Assembly: GCA_037013495.1 (NCBI GenBank)
Contig: CM072802.1
Coordinates: 45,422,501 to 45,486,500 of the forward strand
Source of the DNA: Hippophae tibetana
Lineage: Eukaryota > Streptophyta > Magnoliopsida > Rosales > Elaeagnaceae
Reading direction: 5' to 3'
Length of the DNA stretch: 64,000 nt
In this document: positions 1 to 10,859 of the stretch, one piece after another
Layout: every line of letters begins with the position of its first letter
Numbering within the stretch: position 1 is the stretch's first letter
Program-made: the position numbers and the translations under genes
The notes under the pieces: generated by a model
The model's database searches: none
Told to the model about the DNA's origin: nothing
What the model saw: the letters and a program-made list of their open reading frames with translations, nothing else

Positions 1-380
1 GAATCAATAAATATCAATTTATATCTTTAATAACCTAGATAATATGAGCAAGCATAATGAACTTAGTTATTATATCCATAAATACTCCATTATTATAAAT
101 GATAAAATTTGCATAAATATTTATTGAATCTGTATCTATGTTTATTTTTATGTTATTAGATTAGAAACACAAAAAACAAACTATTGTGACATGATGTTTA
201 GGATTTAATTTCGTTTTTAAAAGTTTGAATAATAAATTAAAAACCACATATATTATTTCCTTAGATCGACCTTGTGAGTATACTTCTCATTTTCTATGAA
301 ATGATTCGTGCACTTGCTAGAGTTTTATAAATATAAAACCAAAGTATTGGCAAGATCGGCGATGCCGGTTTTTCTCATCA
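1..380 (+). mobile_element. 3' end of a Ty3/gypsy LTR (TGATGAG family)
   Basis: This is the terminal 380 bases of an LTR that enters from the left edge. It ends in TCTCATCA at 373-380 and matches the 3' parts of the copies at 6505-8308 and 31244-33217 almost base for base, including the terminal GATGCCGG block. The beginning of the LTR lies outside the window. No primer-binding site follows position 380, so it is either a solo LTR or a 3' LTR. Confidence 0.8.
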
Positions 381-732
381 TACACCTGCATTTCTCCATT
401 ACTACTTGCACATTCTCAAGAAATATGTAATCTTTCTTCTCTTTTCTCTTTATCTTTAATTTACAGTTGTTACATTGAATACAATGTAAGTTCTAGGTTG
501 GGGGTCGTGAAAAGTTACCATGCTTAAAAAAAAAATTAAAAAATTTAAAAATAAATAAAAATTTTAAAATAATAATATTTTTTTATTTTATGTTCACATT
601 TTCATTTTTATTGTCTTTGGTTTTATTTTGTGTGATTTAGTAATTTTGTAATTTTAGAATTACTTTAAAAAAAATCTGAACATGCCTAAAATGTAATAAT
701 GGCTTTTTCACCTCTAATTTATAATATCTTTT
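381..732. other. AT-rich spacer, no gene seen
   Basis: Low-complexity A/T sequence lies between an LTR end and a gypsy protease relic. A short GGTTGGGGGT stretch near 495 resembles the purine-rich tract usually found near gypsy 3' LTRs, but nothing around it confirms that. Confidence 0.4.
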
Positions 733-1285
733 TCACCTCTCTATTAGGGTCTTTCGCTTACCCACTTGATTTAGAATGGTAGGGTAAAGGTGTGCGGTTA
801 ACCTTGGTGGCCCTTCAATAGAAAGTTTGAGCTTAGATTCTATCTCAAAACTCTCTGCAACCACACTAGGTACACACATGGGAGGTTTAGCCTCCAAATA
901 GTGCACATAATAACTAATATCACTCATTGATTCTATACATTCAAAATTAAAACTGATCGAGTTATTTCTTGGTGAGTTTACTTCATTGTTCACAGTAACA
1001 TGTGTAACAATTTTAAGTATGGGCGATTCAATATATATTTTTAAGTTATCAGTATGATTAGTAACATCCATCCTAAAACATTCATTAGCATTATCAATAT
1101 TAGAGGGTTCAAATGCTTTAAAAACTTTAAATGTTACTTGTTCATCTTGTACTCTCATTGTAAGCTCACCTTTTTATACATCAATGAGTGTTTTTCTGGT
1201 TACTAAGAATGGATGACCAAGTATGATAGGAATGTTACCATTACTTTCATGTCTAGTACAATGAAATCATGTCTCTCCAAATAAT
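733..1285 (-). pseudogene. Ty3/gypsy (Athila-like) protease-to-RT linker relic
   Basis: Read on the minus strand, the stretch from about 1260 down to 1160 keeps the end of a retropepsin domain (IPIILGHPFL, then TRKTLIDV). A stop codon and then MRVQDEQVTFKVFKA follow from 1158. The same protease-end order ([15 protein letters not shown]) occurs at 62665-62940. In Athila-type elements this block joins protease to reverse transcriptase. Here about 140 residues remain, with a frameshift and a stop, and reverse transcriptase is absent. It is truncated on its right by an unrelated plus-strand gypsy primer-binding site at about 1288. It cannot encode a working protein. Confidence 0.7.
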
Positions 1286-1287
1286 TG

Positions 1288-1306
1288 GCGCCGTCTGTGG
1301 GAACTA
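1288..1306 (+). other. Orphan gypsy-type primer-binding site
   Basis: TTGGCGCCGTCTGTGGGAA is the form of tRNA primer-binding site that follows the 5' LTR in many plant Ty3/gypsy elements of the Tat/Ogre group. No LTR end sits upstream: the neighbouring sequence is the minus-strand protease relic. The 5' LTR has therefore been lost by deletion or recombination at this point. Confidence 0.6.
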
Positions 1307-3826
1307 AAATCTTTATACTCTATAGTTAGCATTTGAGACCTTCAATCTTATCCCCAAGAGAATTATCTCATATTTTAGGGACATTTACTCCACATAAAAT
1401 GGGCAACTTTCCATCACTTACCGAGCAGGCTAATAGTCTTACTCGCCTAACTCTAGGGATTGATTTCAATGCGCATTGTTCATCACCCATCAAGGTGTCA
1501 TATGATCATGAACGGAGTAATGAAAAACCCTTAGTCAGCGAAGGTAGTCCAAATTTCACCCCTCTCCTTGGACACAAGGTCATATTTAGAGTTGGACCAT
1601 GTTGTAATATTTTCCAAAAGGGGACTAGATTAAAGAGGCCCTCACCTCTAAGTGGGAAGTGAGCTGATGTAGACTCCTAAATAGGCCAGGGTTTTCCATA
1701 AAGTTTGGCCATGCTAAAGAGTTGTCCCTGTTAGTGGAGGGTATTAGCCCATTATAAAGCATATACCCCTTCAAACATGAACAATGTGAAGTTACAACAT
1801 TTTTGGTGTAAACCCAAAATGATGGACTCATTATAAGTCTACCAAACTACATATATAGGCTTGCACATGAATTTATAGGATTGGGGGTATGTCAAGCAGC
1901 ATTGTTTAAAACCCAAACTGACTTCCAAGTCACATCAATTTTACCCACTTCAATAAGAGGATTGTGACCTCAAATTCATAAACAATAAAGTAACAAGAAA
2001 TTGTGTGATTTTGAGCTAATTTTCTATTTGGCACCCTAAATTTGGGTTCTAAAGCTTTGATCCTACCCTTGCAAAATCGAGTATTTAAGGCTTACAATGT
2101 GCTCACTTGACATCAAATTAGTACCTAGCTCATCGAAATTTCATGTTTAATTCATTATTTTCTATGTATTTCATATGGGCCTTATAGGCCTCATTCGAGA
2201 GGCAAACAAGGGTATGCGACCTTATAACCCCAATTTGAATACTAGGCATAACTCCAACCCTCTTCGTCAAATTTTTCTTGATTCCGTTACTCATAAAGAG
2301 AGCATAAACCCTTTGATTAGAATCCCTTGATACTCCTACGATTGGTCCACTTGCATCTTTAATTTGTGAAATCCTTCTACGAAACAAATTATAAACAATG
2401 ATTATATACCCAATGGTTTCAATATATCCATCAGCTCGTCGATATGTATCATTATATGATTAACATATTTTATCGCATAACAAATCTATGTCTGCATCAG
2501 ATGAGATAACATCGATGTTCTTTATAGTCGATCAAGAGTATACGACCTTATATTCCCAACAAGTTCCATTTTTCCTTTCAGTAAAAGCTTCAAGGTCGTC
2601 ATTTTTTGAGCTCCAATGTCAAATTCTTAGGTTAATTTTAAATTTGGCCATAATCATTATGAAATCCAATCATAATCATGAATTAGTCTTAGCTCAACCC
2701 AAGTGAACAAACTACATGGATTAAGAAGTGACTAGGTTATGAGATGAAATAGAGAATACAACCAAAGGTTTTGAGTGGGGTTTTCTCATACGCCATCTGT
2801 GGGGCGATCTATGCATCACATCTTTGATCAACGATTGTAACCTTAGTTGCGATCTATTATTCTAACATCATAAATTGCATTCATTATAATGGATGGAAAT
2901 GGTCATGAGATAGAGAAAATGGTTTGGTTCAATTAGAGTTTTCGATAACAATACTTAACTTGACTAACACTGTCACAAACTGGTGAGAAGAACGTGTTGG
3001 GTCTTGATTGACTAGAGATGGCATAAACTGAAAAGGGAAAATAGGTGCATGGAATAGCCCACATTTTCTCCAAGCCCTGTCTACTTTTTGGGTAGAGCTG
3101 TTCTTAAACTTTTGGTTTATAATTTTTGAGCTTTAACGTCAAAGTTGATAGATTGGAGCTGTCACACATAGAGAGTAAAAGACTGGACTTGGTGTGATCT
3201 AAGAAGGAACGGACTAAACCAGGCTTAACTTGACTTGGGTATTTAGCTCCTAAATATGCACACAATGGGCATATCATAAAAAAATTGATGTATATTCATT
3301 TCATGTGATTTTAATGGAACTTGTTACTAGGCGTAAAGCTCTAACCTTGAACAGGCCTAAGATTGGAAACCCACTGAGAAGAAATTAACTTGAAGAAGAA
3401 TAGACTAGAGCTAAAACTGATAGGGTTTGGGATGATTGAGACTCATGAAGTAAAGAACGGGATGGGCTTAGATTAATTGGAATTAACTGCAAAAAATACA
3501 TAGTTCGTCTAATAAAGGATTGAAGTTATATCAGTACATGGTCTATATCTGGTTAAGAGATCGATTTGGAATACATTTACCAAAAGTTTTGGGTTTCCAA
3601 TTTGAATTTAAACATGTAAATGAGCTAGATCGAGCCAAGGTTTAGTGCTGGAAATGGTTGAGTAAGAATATGATATTCTTGAGCTCATTTTTCATCATCA
3701 AATACTTTGAGTACCCATGTCTTTACTTTAGAACCTCGAGTGGTGTATGCATTTTACCTTCATTACCATGTCACCAATGACTCTGATATTTATATGACCC
3801 ATAGGTTAATTTTGATTGGGATGACA
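1307..3826. other. Degenerate sequence, probably old retroelement
   Basis: An open frame at 1333-1662 (109 codons) follows the orphan primer-binding site but shows no family I recognise, and its composition is not clearly coding. A second, weaker site (GCCATCTGTGGGG) occurs near 2793. The rest contains only short frames with frequent stops. I see no convincing host gene here. Confidence 0.35.
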
Positions 3827-4150
3827 CTTCTATGTGGATTAAGTAGCCAAGTTCCCTACTACGATTACACACTTGATTTGATACTTGATGTTGAATCTCC
3901 TTATGATGATATGTTTACTGAGGAACAAAATGAATTAATTGACTCAATAGTAGAAATGTTTTATGGTATGATTCATGCTCAATATATTTTGACCAGCAAA
4001 GGCATAGCAATAATGCTAGACAGGTACAAGGCCTAAGGTTTTGGTAGATATCTTAGAGTTATGATGTGGGCAACCCTACCTCCTAGTTGGCCACTCAAAC
4101 ATGCCTAGATCAAGTAAAGATATATTACCTCAAATGATCATTACATTTGA
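3827..4150 (+). pseudogene. Fragment of casein kinase 2 regulatory (beta) subunit
   Basis: In the frame starting at 3827 the peptide reads [14 protein letters not shown], then [18 protein letters not shown] and YILTSKGIA. This is the opening of the CK2 beta regulatory subunit domain, which binds and stabilises the catalytic alpha subunits of the kinase. After the YK motif a stop (4034) replaces the start of the YDFGR-type segment. A frameshift then gives GQPYLLVGHSNMPRSS, which matches the zinc-binding half up to about 4150, but the cysteines preceding GQP in the family are gone. The N-terminal third and the C-terminal region are absent. No intron is visible in the 320-base stretch, so a retrocopy or a transposon-captured fragment is likely. 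It is not functional. Confidence 0.8.
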
Positions 4151-5159
4151 GTTGCTGGCTTGATTGGAGTTGCCGCGTCTAGTGCTACATTGAATAAGAA
4201 TTTTCATCTAGAGACCACTAATGGTGGTTGTATTTCCATGATTATGAGGACTGGGTTTCAAACAAGTTAAGGGAAGCTTATGCGTACCAAAGATGAGTAT
4301 ATGATGCATAGGCTAATCATTACATACCTTTCTTCTTTATATGATGTATGGGTTGATCTTGGCGACTAAGGTAGAGCTTGGTGCAAATAAGGATTTGTGT
4401 GACCAAGGCATTCTGAAAAAGATTTCTAAGGGATTCAACACGTCTCTGAAATATGACAATACTTTGATCTTTTAAGACCATAATTAACGATGTCTATTAA
4501 CAAGGTATGACTTGTAAACTTTACTTGCATTGTCATAATTGTATTCTTTCAAACATACATAGGTGGTAACCATATTTCACATCCAACTCTTCCAACCGAG
4601 GTCCCAACCTTGAGTTTCTCATAACAGTTCAGCATTCAAACAAGATATCGCCACCAATAACGCTTCTGCAAGGAATGATCACTCTCGCTCTATTCATGTG
4701 GGACCCTACAATCATTATACCTCTTTATTTCTTACAATAATAAGCCGACACTACTCCAAGTAACTATGCGTTGAGAAAACTCTTAAGTAGTTAAGGTTAC
4801 TCTTTTACCTTTACATGAAAAATACATCATCAATTCATTCTCTATATTAATGGCTTTATCTAGTCATATTTTTTTATCCTAGCATGACGAGAAAGATTGT
4901 TGATGAAATTATTATAAAGTGGGACTATTCAGTCCACATATGGTGTAAACGACTAATTTATTATCCAAATATTGCTAATGTAATTATGAAGTCCACACCA
5001 TATTTTCTTTGGACGTGTAAGGTCGATGTATGAACTCGTATTCTTTGAGTATTTAATTAAATTTGCCAAAGTACTTGACTATTTACTCATGCAAGAAAAT
5101 TTGAACGCATGTGAGGAATAGGATTTCTCATAAATGTCGCATATCTTGCGAAATAATAT
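4151..5159. other. No recognisable gene
   Basis: AT-rich, stop-rich sequence runs from the CK2 beta fragment to the tandem array. A short stretch around 4270-4360 (TKDEYMMHRLIITYLSS) vaguely resembles copia gag but is too short to call. Confidence 0.3.
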
Positions 5160-5940
5160 CGTAATTAATTCCTCAAAGTTTGGAGCATATGTGGGGTAGG
5201 ATTTTTCACCCTTACATGTTGCATATCTTGCAAAATTCATTTAATGGCCCTTAAGTTGGAAGGAGGAGTTAACTGACCCCCCACTTGGGATGTAGGATAT
5301 GTCCCATGCCTTATGATTGGAGATAAAGTCCACTGACCCCTACTTGAGATGCAGGATGCATCCCAAGGAGCGCATGTAAGGGGTCGGATTTTCACCTTTT
5401 CATGTCGCCTATCTCATAAAACTCATTTAATGACCCTTAAGCTAGAAGGAAGAGTCAACTAACCCTTTCACTTGAGATGCAAGATACATTCCATGCCTTA
5501 TAATTGGAGGTGGAGTCCACTGACCCCCCACTTTATATGCGAGATATGTCTCAAGGAGCGCATGAAAAGGGTTGGATTTTCACCTTTGTGTGTTGCCTAT
5601 CTCGTAAAATTCATCTAATGGCTCCCTAAGTTGGAAGGAAGAGTTAACTGACCCCCCACTTGTGATGCGAGATATGTCCTATGCCTTATGATTGGAGGTG
5701 GTGTTCACTAACCCCCATTTCAGATGCAGGATACGTACCAAGGATTGCATGTAAGGGGTTGGATTTTCACCCTTGCATGTTGCCTATCTCGTAAATTTAT
5801 TTAGTGGCCCTCCAAGTTGGAAGGAGGATTCAATTGATCCCCCACTTGGGATACGGGATACATCTCATGCCTCATGATTGGAAGTGGAGTCCACTGACCC
5901 TCCCACTTAAGATGCGAGATATGACCAAAGAAAGAGCTTT
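5160..5940. repeat. Tandem array, about 187-bp unit, four copies
   Basis: The landmark TTAATGGCCC and its variants recurs at 5241, 5427, 5615 and 5801, giving spacings of 186, 188 and 186 bases. Each unit contains CCCCCACTTGGGATGCGAG-like words twice, so it is itself built of two related halves, separated by ATGCCTTATGATTGGAGG. Copies have diverged visibly. The open frames here on both strands are by-products of the repeat and are not genes. Confidence 0.85.
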
Positions 5941-6059
5941 GAGTTCCACAACGAACCTCCCCTTTACGACCACATTTATGGGTTGAATTCAATTTTTCCT
6001 TTACTTGTCTCCTTTCTTGTGAATAGTAAACACTATGACCTCCCCATTATTAGAAAAAA

Positions 6060-6450
6060 GAGTCAAATGACCCCTCACTTGAGATGCGGGATATATCTCA
6101 TGCCTTATGATTGGAGGAAGGAGTCAACTAACCCTTCCACTTGAGATGCAGGATACATCCGAATAAATAGACTTGAGTTCCACGGGTGTTTTACCCTTGC
6201 ATTCTCATTTTCAGTTTGCCAATGTGTACCCCTTTGGAGGCGTGTGTGATGGATTGGATATTTCACCCTTACATACCTCATTTTGAGTTTGGCCATGGGT
6301 ATCCCTTTCTCGGAAGCACATTTGAGAGGTTGGATATTTCACCCTTACATGTCTCATTTCATGGAATAGGTCTTAAGTTTATCAATGTGCACCCCCCTAT
6401 GGAAGTGCATGTGAGAAGTGGGAAATTTCACCCTTGCATGGCATATTCAA
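6060..6450. repeat. Degenerate extension of the array with a shorter unit
   Basis: One more half-unit lies at 6060-6170. Then TTTCACCCTT-type words recur near 6188, 6261, 6337 and 6426 (spacings about 73, 76 and 89), each followed by a CATNTCTCATTTT-like block. This looks like a second, shorter-period array grown from the TTTTCACCC part of the 187-bp unit. Confidence 0.65.
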
Positions 6451-6504
6451 ATGTGGGTTAATCATTTTCTTTGACAAGTTCCCCCACTTCGTTTGAAAGG
6501 GACC

Positions 6505-8308
6505 TGGAAGAGTGCTCAAAAAACACTAAAATTATCATGATTTTATTCACTTTAATTGATTTAAAAGATATATATTTATATGATTTTATCATATTTTTAT
6601 ATAAATCTATCTTTTCAGAATTATGGGTATTTTTATTGTTTTTAGGTATTTTCGCTTTAAAAAGTAACTTGAAGACTCAAAAAAAATACTGGAGGCAATA
6701 CATCACAAATATATTCATAAAATAAATGAGGAAAAGTTAGCAGATATGAAAAAATTAGATAAAATAGATCAAAAGGGTCAAAAAGAGTGAAATCGTGCAC
6801 ATAATCGCCCAGCAGGGCCGACCAACACGCGCAGCACGCCCAACAACGCTGGACAACGTGCCCAACAATGCCAAGCAGTGCGCACCAAAAAGCCGACGCA
6901 CCCATCTTCCCCAATCTGCGCGTACCGTTGCACCCCACACTACCATGATGTCAATAATGACATCATCATTCACTACTCCGCATTTCCTCCATTTTTAATC
7001 ATTTTTCCACCCACTTTTTCTTCCTCTCCTCACCTATGAATACCCTTATTCTTTTTATATCAAAACACACCTCAAAAACATCTTATTCTCTCCTTCTTTC
7101 TCTCCATTTCTTAGTTTTTAGTTTTTCTTTGTTAGCTTTTCTTAGTTTTAGAGTTCTCAAAATGAGAAGAACTAATAATATTTTTGTAATTTAATTGCTT
7201 TTTAATTCAATAAATGCAAATGCAAATTTCATTTGGAGGTTTTCCAGCAACAGGAATAGCATCAAAGTACTGTAAGGATTTTATTTTTTTTACAATTATT
7301 TTTTATGTTTTATTCTTATATGTTATATTTAATTTATCTGTGATTAAATTTAACTTTGCTGCCTTTTTGAAAACATGATATAATAATAATGTTGTTATGC
7401 TTGTGAAATATTAAATAAGTAAAAATCCCTGAAATGAATTGATTTTATTTTTATTCAAGATTTTATATTAAGAATGTTAGAGAGAAATATATTATTTTTC
7501 ATTACAAACTTAAATATGAAAATTACATTTTAAGGTTTAGTTATCTGGTCTAATTTAGAATAGTGTTCTTTTATTTGTTGATACAATCACCCAGTAGTTA
7601 GAGTGAAGCTCTATTTCAAAAGTTTTTATAAGAATTATTATGTGAAAATGTATTGACAACATGTTTTCAGTAGTGTTTTTAAAACTTGAAAGTTAGTACT
7701 CGGATAATTAAATTCTTAGGTTTAATTTAGACACCTCATATAAAGTTTAAACTGTCTAACCCCACCAAAGGTGGCATTTAAATGGTTCATTTTCAATCTC
7801 TTAGAAAAGAATAATTAATTTAATTAACCAAATTAATTATCAACCTCATCCACAGGTGTTAATTGATTTGTTTAGTTAACAAAGAATATCTAACCCCACC
7901 AAAGGTGGTATTCATATAAAAAAGAGAGAATCAATAAATATCAATTTATATCTTTCATAACCTAAATAATATGAGCAAGCATAATTAACTTAGTTATTAT
8001 ATCCATAAATACTCCACTATTATAAATGATAAAATTTGCATAAATATTTATTGAATCTATGTATATGTTTATTTTTATGTTATTAGATTAGAAATATAAA
8101 AACCCAAAATATCGTGACAGGATGTTTAGGATTTAATTTCATTTTTAAAAGTTTGAATAATAAATTAAAAACTATATATATTTTTTCCTTAGATCGACCT
8201 TGTGAGTATACTTATCATTTTCTACGAAATGATTCGTGTACTTGCAAGAGTTTTATAAATATAAAACCAAAATATTGGTAGGATCGACGATGCCGGTTTA
8301 TGTTAATG
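6505..8308 (+). mobile_element. Near-complete gypsy LTR, TGATGAG family
   Basis: The copy starts at the degraded TGGAAGAGTGCTC and ends near 8308 with a decayed CTCATCA. It aligns end to end with the complete LTR at 31244-33217. It has the same order: AT-rich U3 head, GC-rich cassette (about 6795-6950), pyrimidine-rich leader (7010-7140), then the long U5-like tail. The TATA position reads CTATGAATAC (about 7035) where the intact copy has CTATAAATAC. No clear target-site duplication is seen, and no primer-binding site follows, so this is either a solo LTR or a 5' LTR whose downstream joint has decayed. Confidence 0.8.
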
Positions 8309-8366
8309 AAGTTTTTTGCATAAACAAAATTTAAAAACAAACAAATAAATAAAATTTAAACTTTAT

Positions 8367-8400
<34 letters not shown>

Positions 8401-8625
8401 ATAATAAAAATTATGAAAAACAAATTAAAAATTATTTTCTTTTAAAAAACAATTTAAAAATTAAAAAAAATTAAAACTTTATTTTATTATTTTCTTTTAA
8501 AATAAAAAATAACTTAGGGTTTAACTTGTTTTGTTTTAAATACTATATAAATTTTCTCTAAATTTTTGTCTGGTTATTTTATTATTTTTGTTGACATGTT
8601 TTTAAATTTACGCTTTCTATAGTCT
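8309..8625. other. AT-rich spacer, no gene seen
   Basis: The sequence is simple A/T-rich DNA with AAATAAATAAATAAT runs. It would be the leader of a gypsy element if the LTR on its left and the gag-like frame on its right belong together, but no primer-binding site supports that. Confidence 0.35.
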
Positions 8626-8880
8626 ATGTGTGGTAGGAGATCCTTAGGAAACTCCCTTACACCATATGTAAATAATATTCATAAATTTAAACAACTATCC
8701 ACAAGGCTAGATTCTAACCATCAGCCTATTTTTGAGTCAAACATAGAACCAAGCCTTAATCCTTTACTAGAACTGAAAGAAATGGAAGAAAACCAACATG
8801 TTAGGGAAACCACCATGAAGAACTTTGCAAGACCAGTGATTGGCATGAAAACTGCCGCTATCCAGCTGGGTGAGAGTTAC
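8626..8880 (+). pseudogene. Possible gypsy gag N-terminus
   Basis: The first 85 codons of a 138-codon frame include ENQHVRETTMKNFARPVIG followed by MKTAAIQL. This resembles the short segment (TLRDY..P, then a CI-P motif) at the start of Athila-type gag proteins, where the retroelement capsid polyprotein begins. The similarity stops near 8880, where unrelated sequence takes over, so the capsid core and zinc knuckle are missing. The assignment is tentative; it may be an unrelated open frame. Confidence 0.35.
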
Positions 8881-9129
8881 AAGTGGAGGCCAGTTGTTCC
8901 ACACAAGCCAGCATGTATATTTTCCTACGACACGATCCACCGAAGCCGTGTGCGCCTTTGGGTTTCGCCCAATACGAAGCTGCCACTTGTCTTGTTATTC
9001 TTCAAGGGAATCAAATGCCACCACATGTCATGTGTATTATGAAATAAAAAAAATCCATAACTTTCTCTTGCCAACTCGTTTTGCACAATTTGTCTCCTAC
9101 TTTTTGCACGCGTGTTTAAAGAATATTTT

Positions 9130-10020
9130 GTGATTTATTTTTTGAGAGCACAGAAGACATAAATATTGGGTTATTATGATGCTGAAAGGGGAGAGTTGGG
9201 AGAGAACACGCAAAAGCCATTTTTGGCTTCTATTGTGATTCTGGTAAGGAAGAAAGTAAGAGAACGCAGAGAGCAAATACTTCTAATCTTTTTTTTTGGT
9301 TCTTCATTTAATGTTCCTTAAATGTCTAAATATTTTCGTATTGTAATTTCAATATTTGCTATGAACTAATTTAATTATTCTAGGGTTTCCATGTAACTTA
9401 CATTATGAAGTTTGGATTAATTATTTTTGAATGATTTATGAGATGTTTTTAATTTGTTTATTTTATTTGTGCTTAATGCTTTTGATTGTTGGAAGATTAA
9501 TAAATTGATTTGTGAACCTTAAATAAACTTGGAAAATGATTTTTTGGTGTTTTGCTCATGGATAGAATAACATATATATATAAGGGATAGAAATGTACCT
9601 TTATTGTATGTATAGCTATTTGAGAACTTTGAACTTAATGAATCTTGGTAAATTTAATTCTCATAGGAATATAGTGAATTATTTTAGCGAGATGTGTCTA
9701 TTTGTTATCGGAAGAGACATATGGATACATTAGGAGTTCTTGGTTGACAAATTAAATATGAGAATATAAATCAAGAGAAAATAATATGATTCAAGTGGAT
9801 TAATTTGGTGAAACTGCAATCCTAGAATTTTCTTATATATTGTTATCAAAAATTAGTTTAGTTAAACTCTATCAAACTTTCGATTGTTTGGATAAAATTA
9901 GGTTGAAACAATTTTAGTACTTAACAAATATTAGTAACAAATCTCTGTGGGAATGCTATCTAACTTATCATTTATTACTTGTGACCGTGTATACTTGCAC
10001 GTTGATGTTCTCTTAAAGAG
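9130..10020 (+). mobile_element. LTR-like sequence (gypsy R-U5 type)
   Basis: Features recalled from plant gypsy LTRs occur in order: a leader with GGTTCTTCATTTAATG, then TTTGCTATGAACTAATTTAATTATTCTAGGG, and a far end with ATCTCTGTGGGAATGC and ACTTGTGACCGTGTATACTTGCAC. Related endings (GTGTATACTTGCAC versus GAGTATACTTATCAT...GTGCACTTGCGAG) occur in the TGATGAG LTR. No second copy lies in the window, and the boundaries are not defined. Confidence 0.4.
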
Positions 10021-10859
10021 ACCAACAATCTATGAACGACCAAAAAAATGCTTTCCATGGTTGTAGTCGATAGGACCCAATTAACTGTTCGAATGTCAAA
10101 GTTCGTTCTTTAGGAGAAAAAATTTTAGTGGGTTGCCCAATCGCCAAACCAGCTAGCCATCACACTATGCCTTTTTGCAAGTCCATACCTTTCACATATA
10201 TACCATATTCCTTCTAATTGGCCAATATCACCTAGTCATCGCTAGTCATATGGTGGTCCACATTCCATCTTGCACTACCTATGCTCAGTGCTACCTTCAT
10301 TATTTTCCATCTTACCAAGTGCTATTTGGGGTTCTCGTAGACCTAGCCAATCCTATCCTAGACAGTTGGGGTTGACTCACTTTATTTTCATCTTGTAACT
10401 TCCAAAAACGTTATTGTAAAAATGACTAAATGTCATCCTGATGCAAGTGTTGCATGCCTTATACAAACCAAGAGTTGCATTCCCTGCATCAACTAAAAGT
10501 GTGTGCCTTACACAACCAATGTCAAGTATGACCTCCAAAGGTCACAAAAAGATAAAAGTGTGATCTCTCAAGGATACCAAAAATCAATCAAGTGAGGCCT
10601 CAAAGTCGCTAAAGTACTAAGTGTATCCTACAAGTTTAAAGGGATGTATAACTTTTGTATTCAACAACAAGCTAAAATTGCAAAGTAAAGTGTGAATACA
10701 AACAAAAATATCTGAAGTGAACTATTTATCTCATTAAAATTTCAAATGCTTTTAGAGTTATAAAGTAAAACCAAGTACCAACACTTTGGTTGAAAGAAAA
10801 AATAAATAAAGAATAGAATAAAGAGTAAATATTTATCCTAACTCCTAAGTTTGATGGTG
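10021..10859. other. No recognisable gene
   Basis: This is single-copy-looking sequence without an extended frame. The 66-codon frame at 10175 has no family resemblance I can name. Confidence 0.35.

Noticed and set aside
1333..1662. 109-codon open frame as a real gene
   Set aside because: No recognisable family, no promoter or splice context, and it lies just after an orphan retroelement primer-binding site.
3827..4150. Functional CK2 beta gene
   Set aside because: In-frame stop at 4034, a frameshift, lost cysteines and missing ends.
5801..6461. Open frames on both strands over the tandem array
   Set aside because: They follow the repeat units in overlapping opposite frames, so they are by-products of the repeat.
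6657..6998. Alanine/cysteine/arginine-rich frames in GC-rich cassettes (also at 14032-14373, 22879-23061, 31407-31788)
   Set aside because: Different cassettes give unrelated peptides, and frames on both strands are open simply because GC-rich DNA has few stops.
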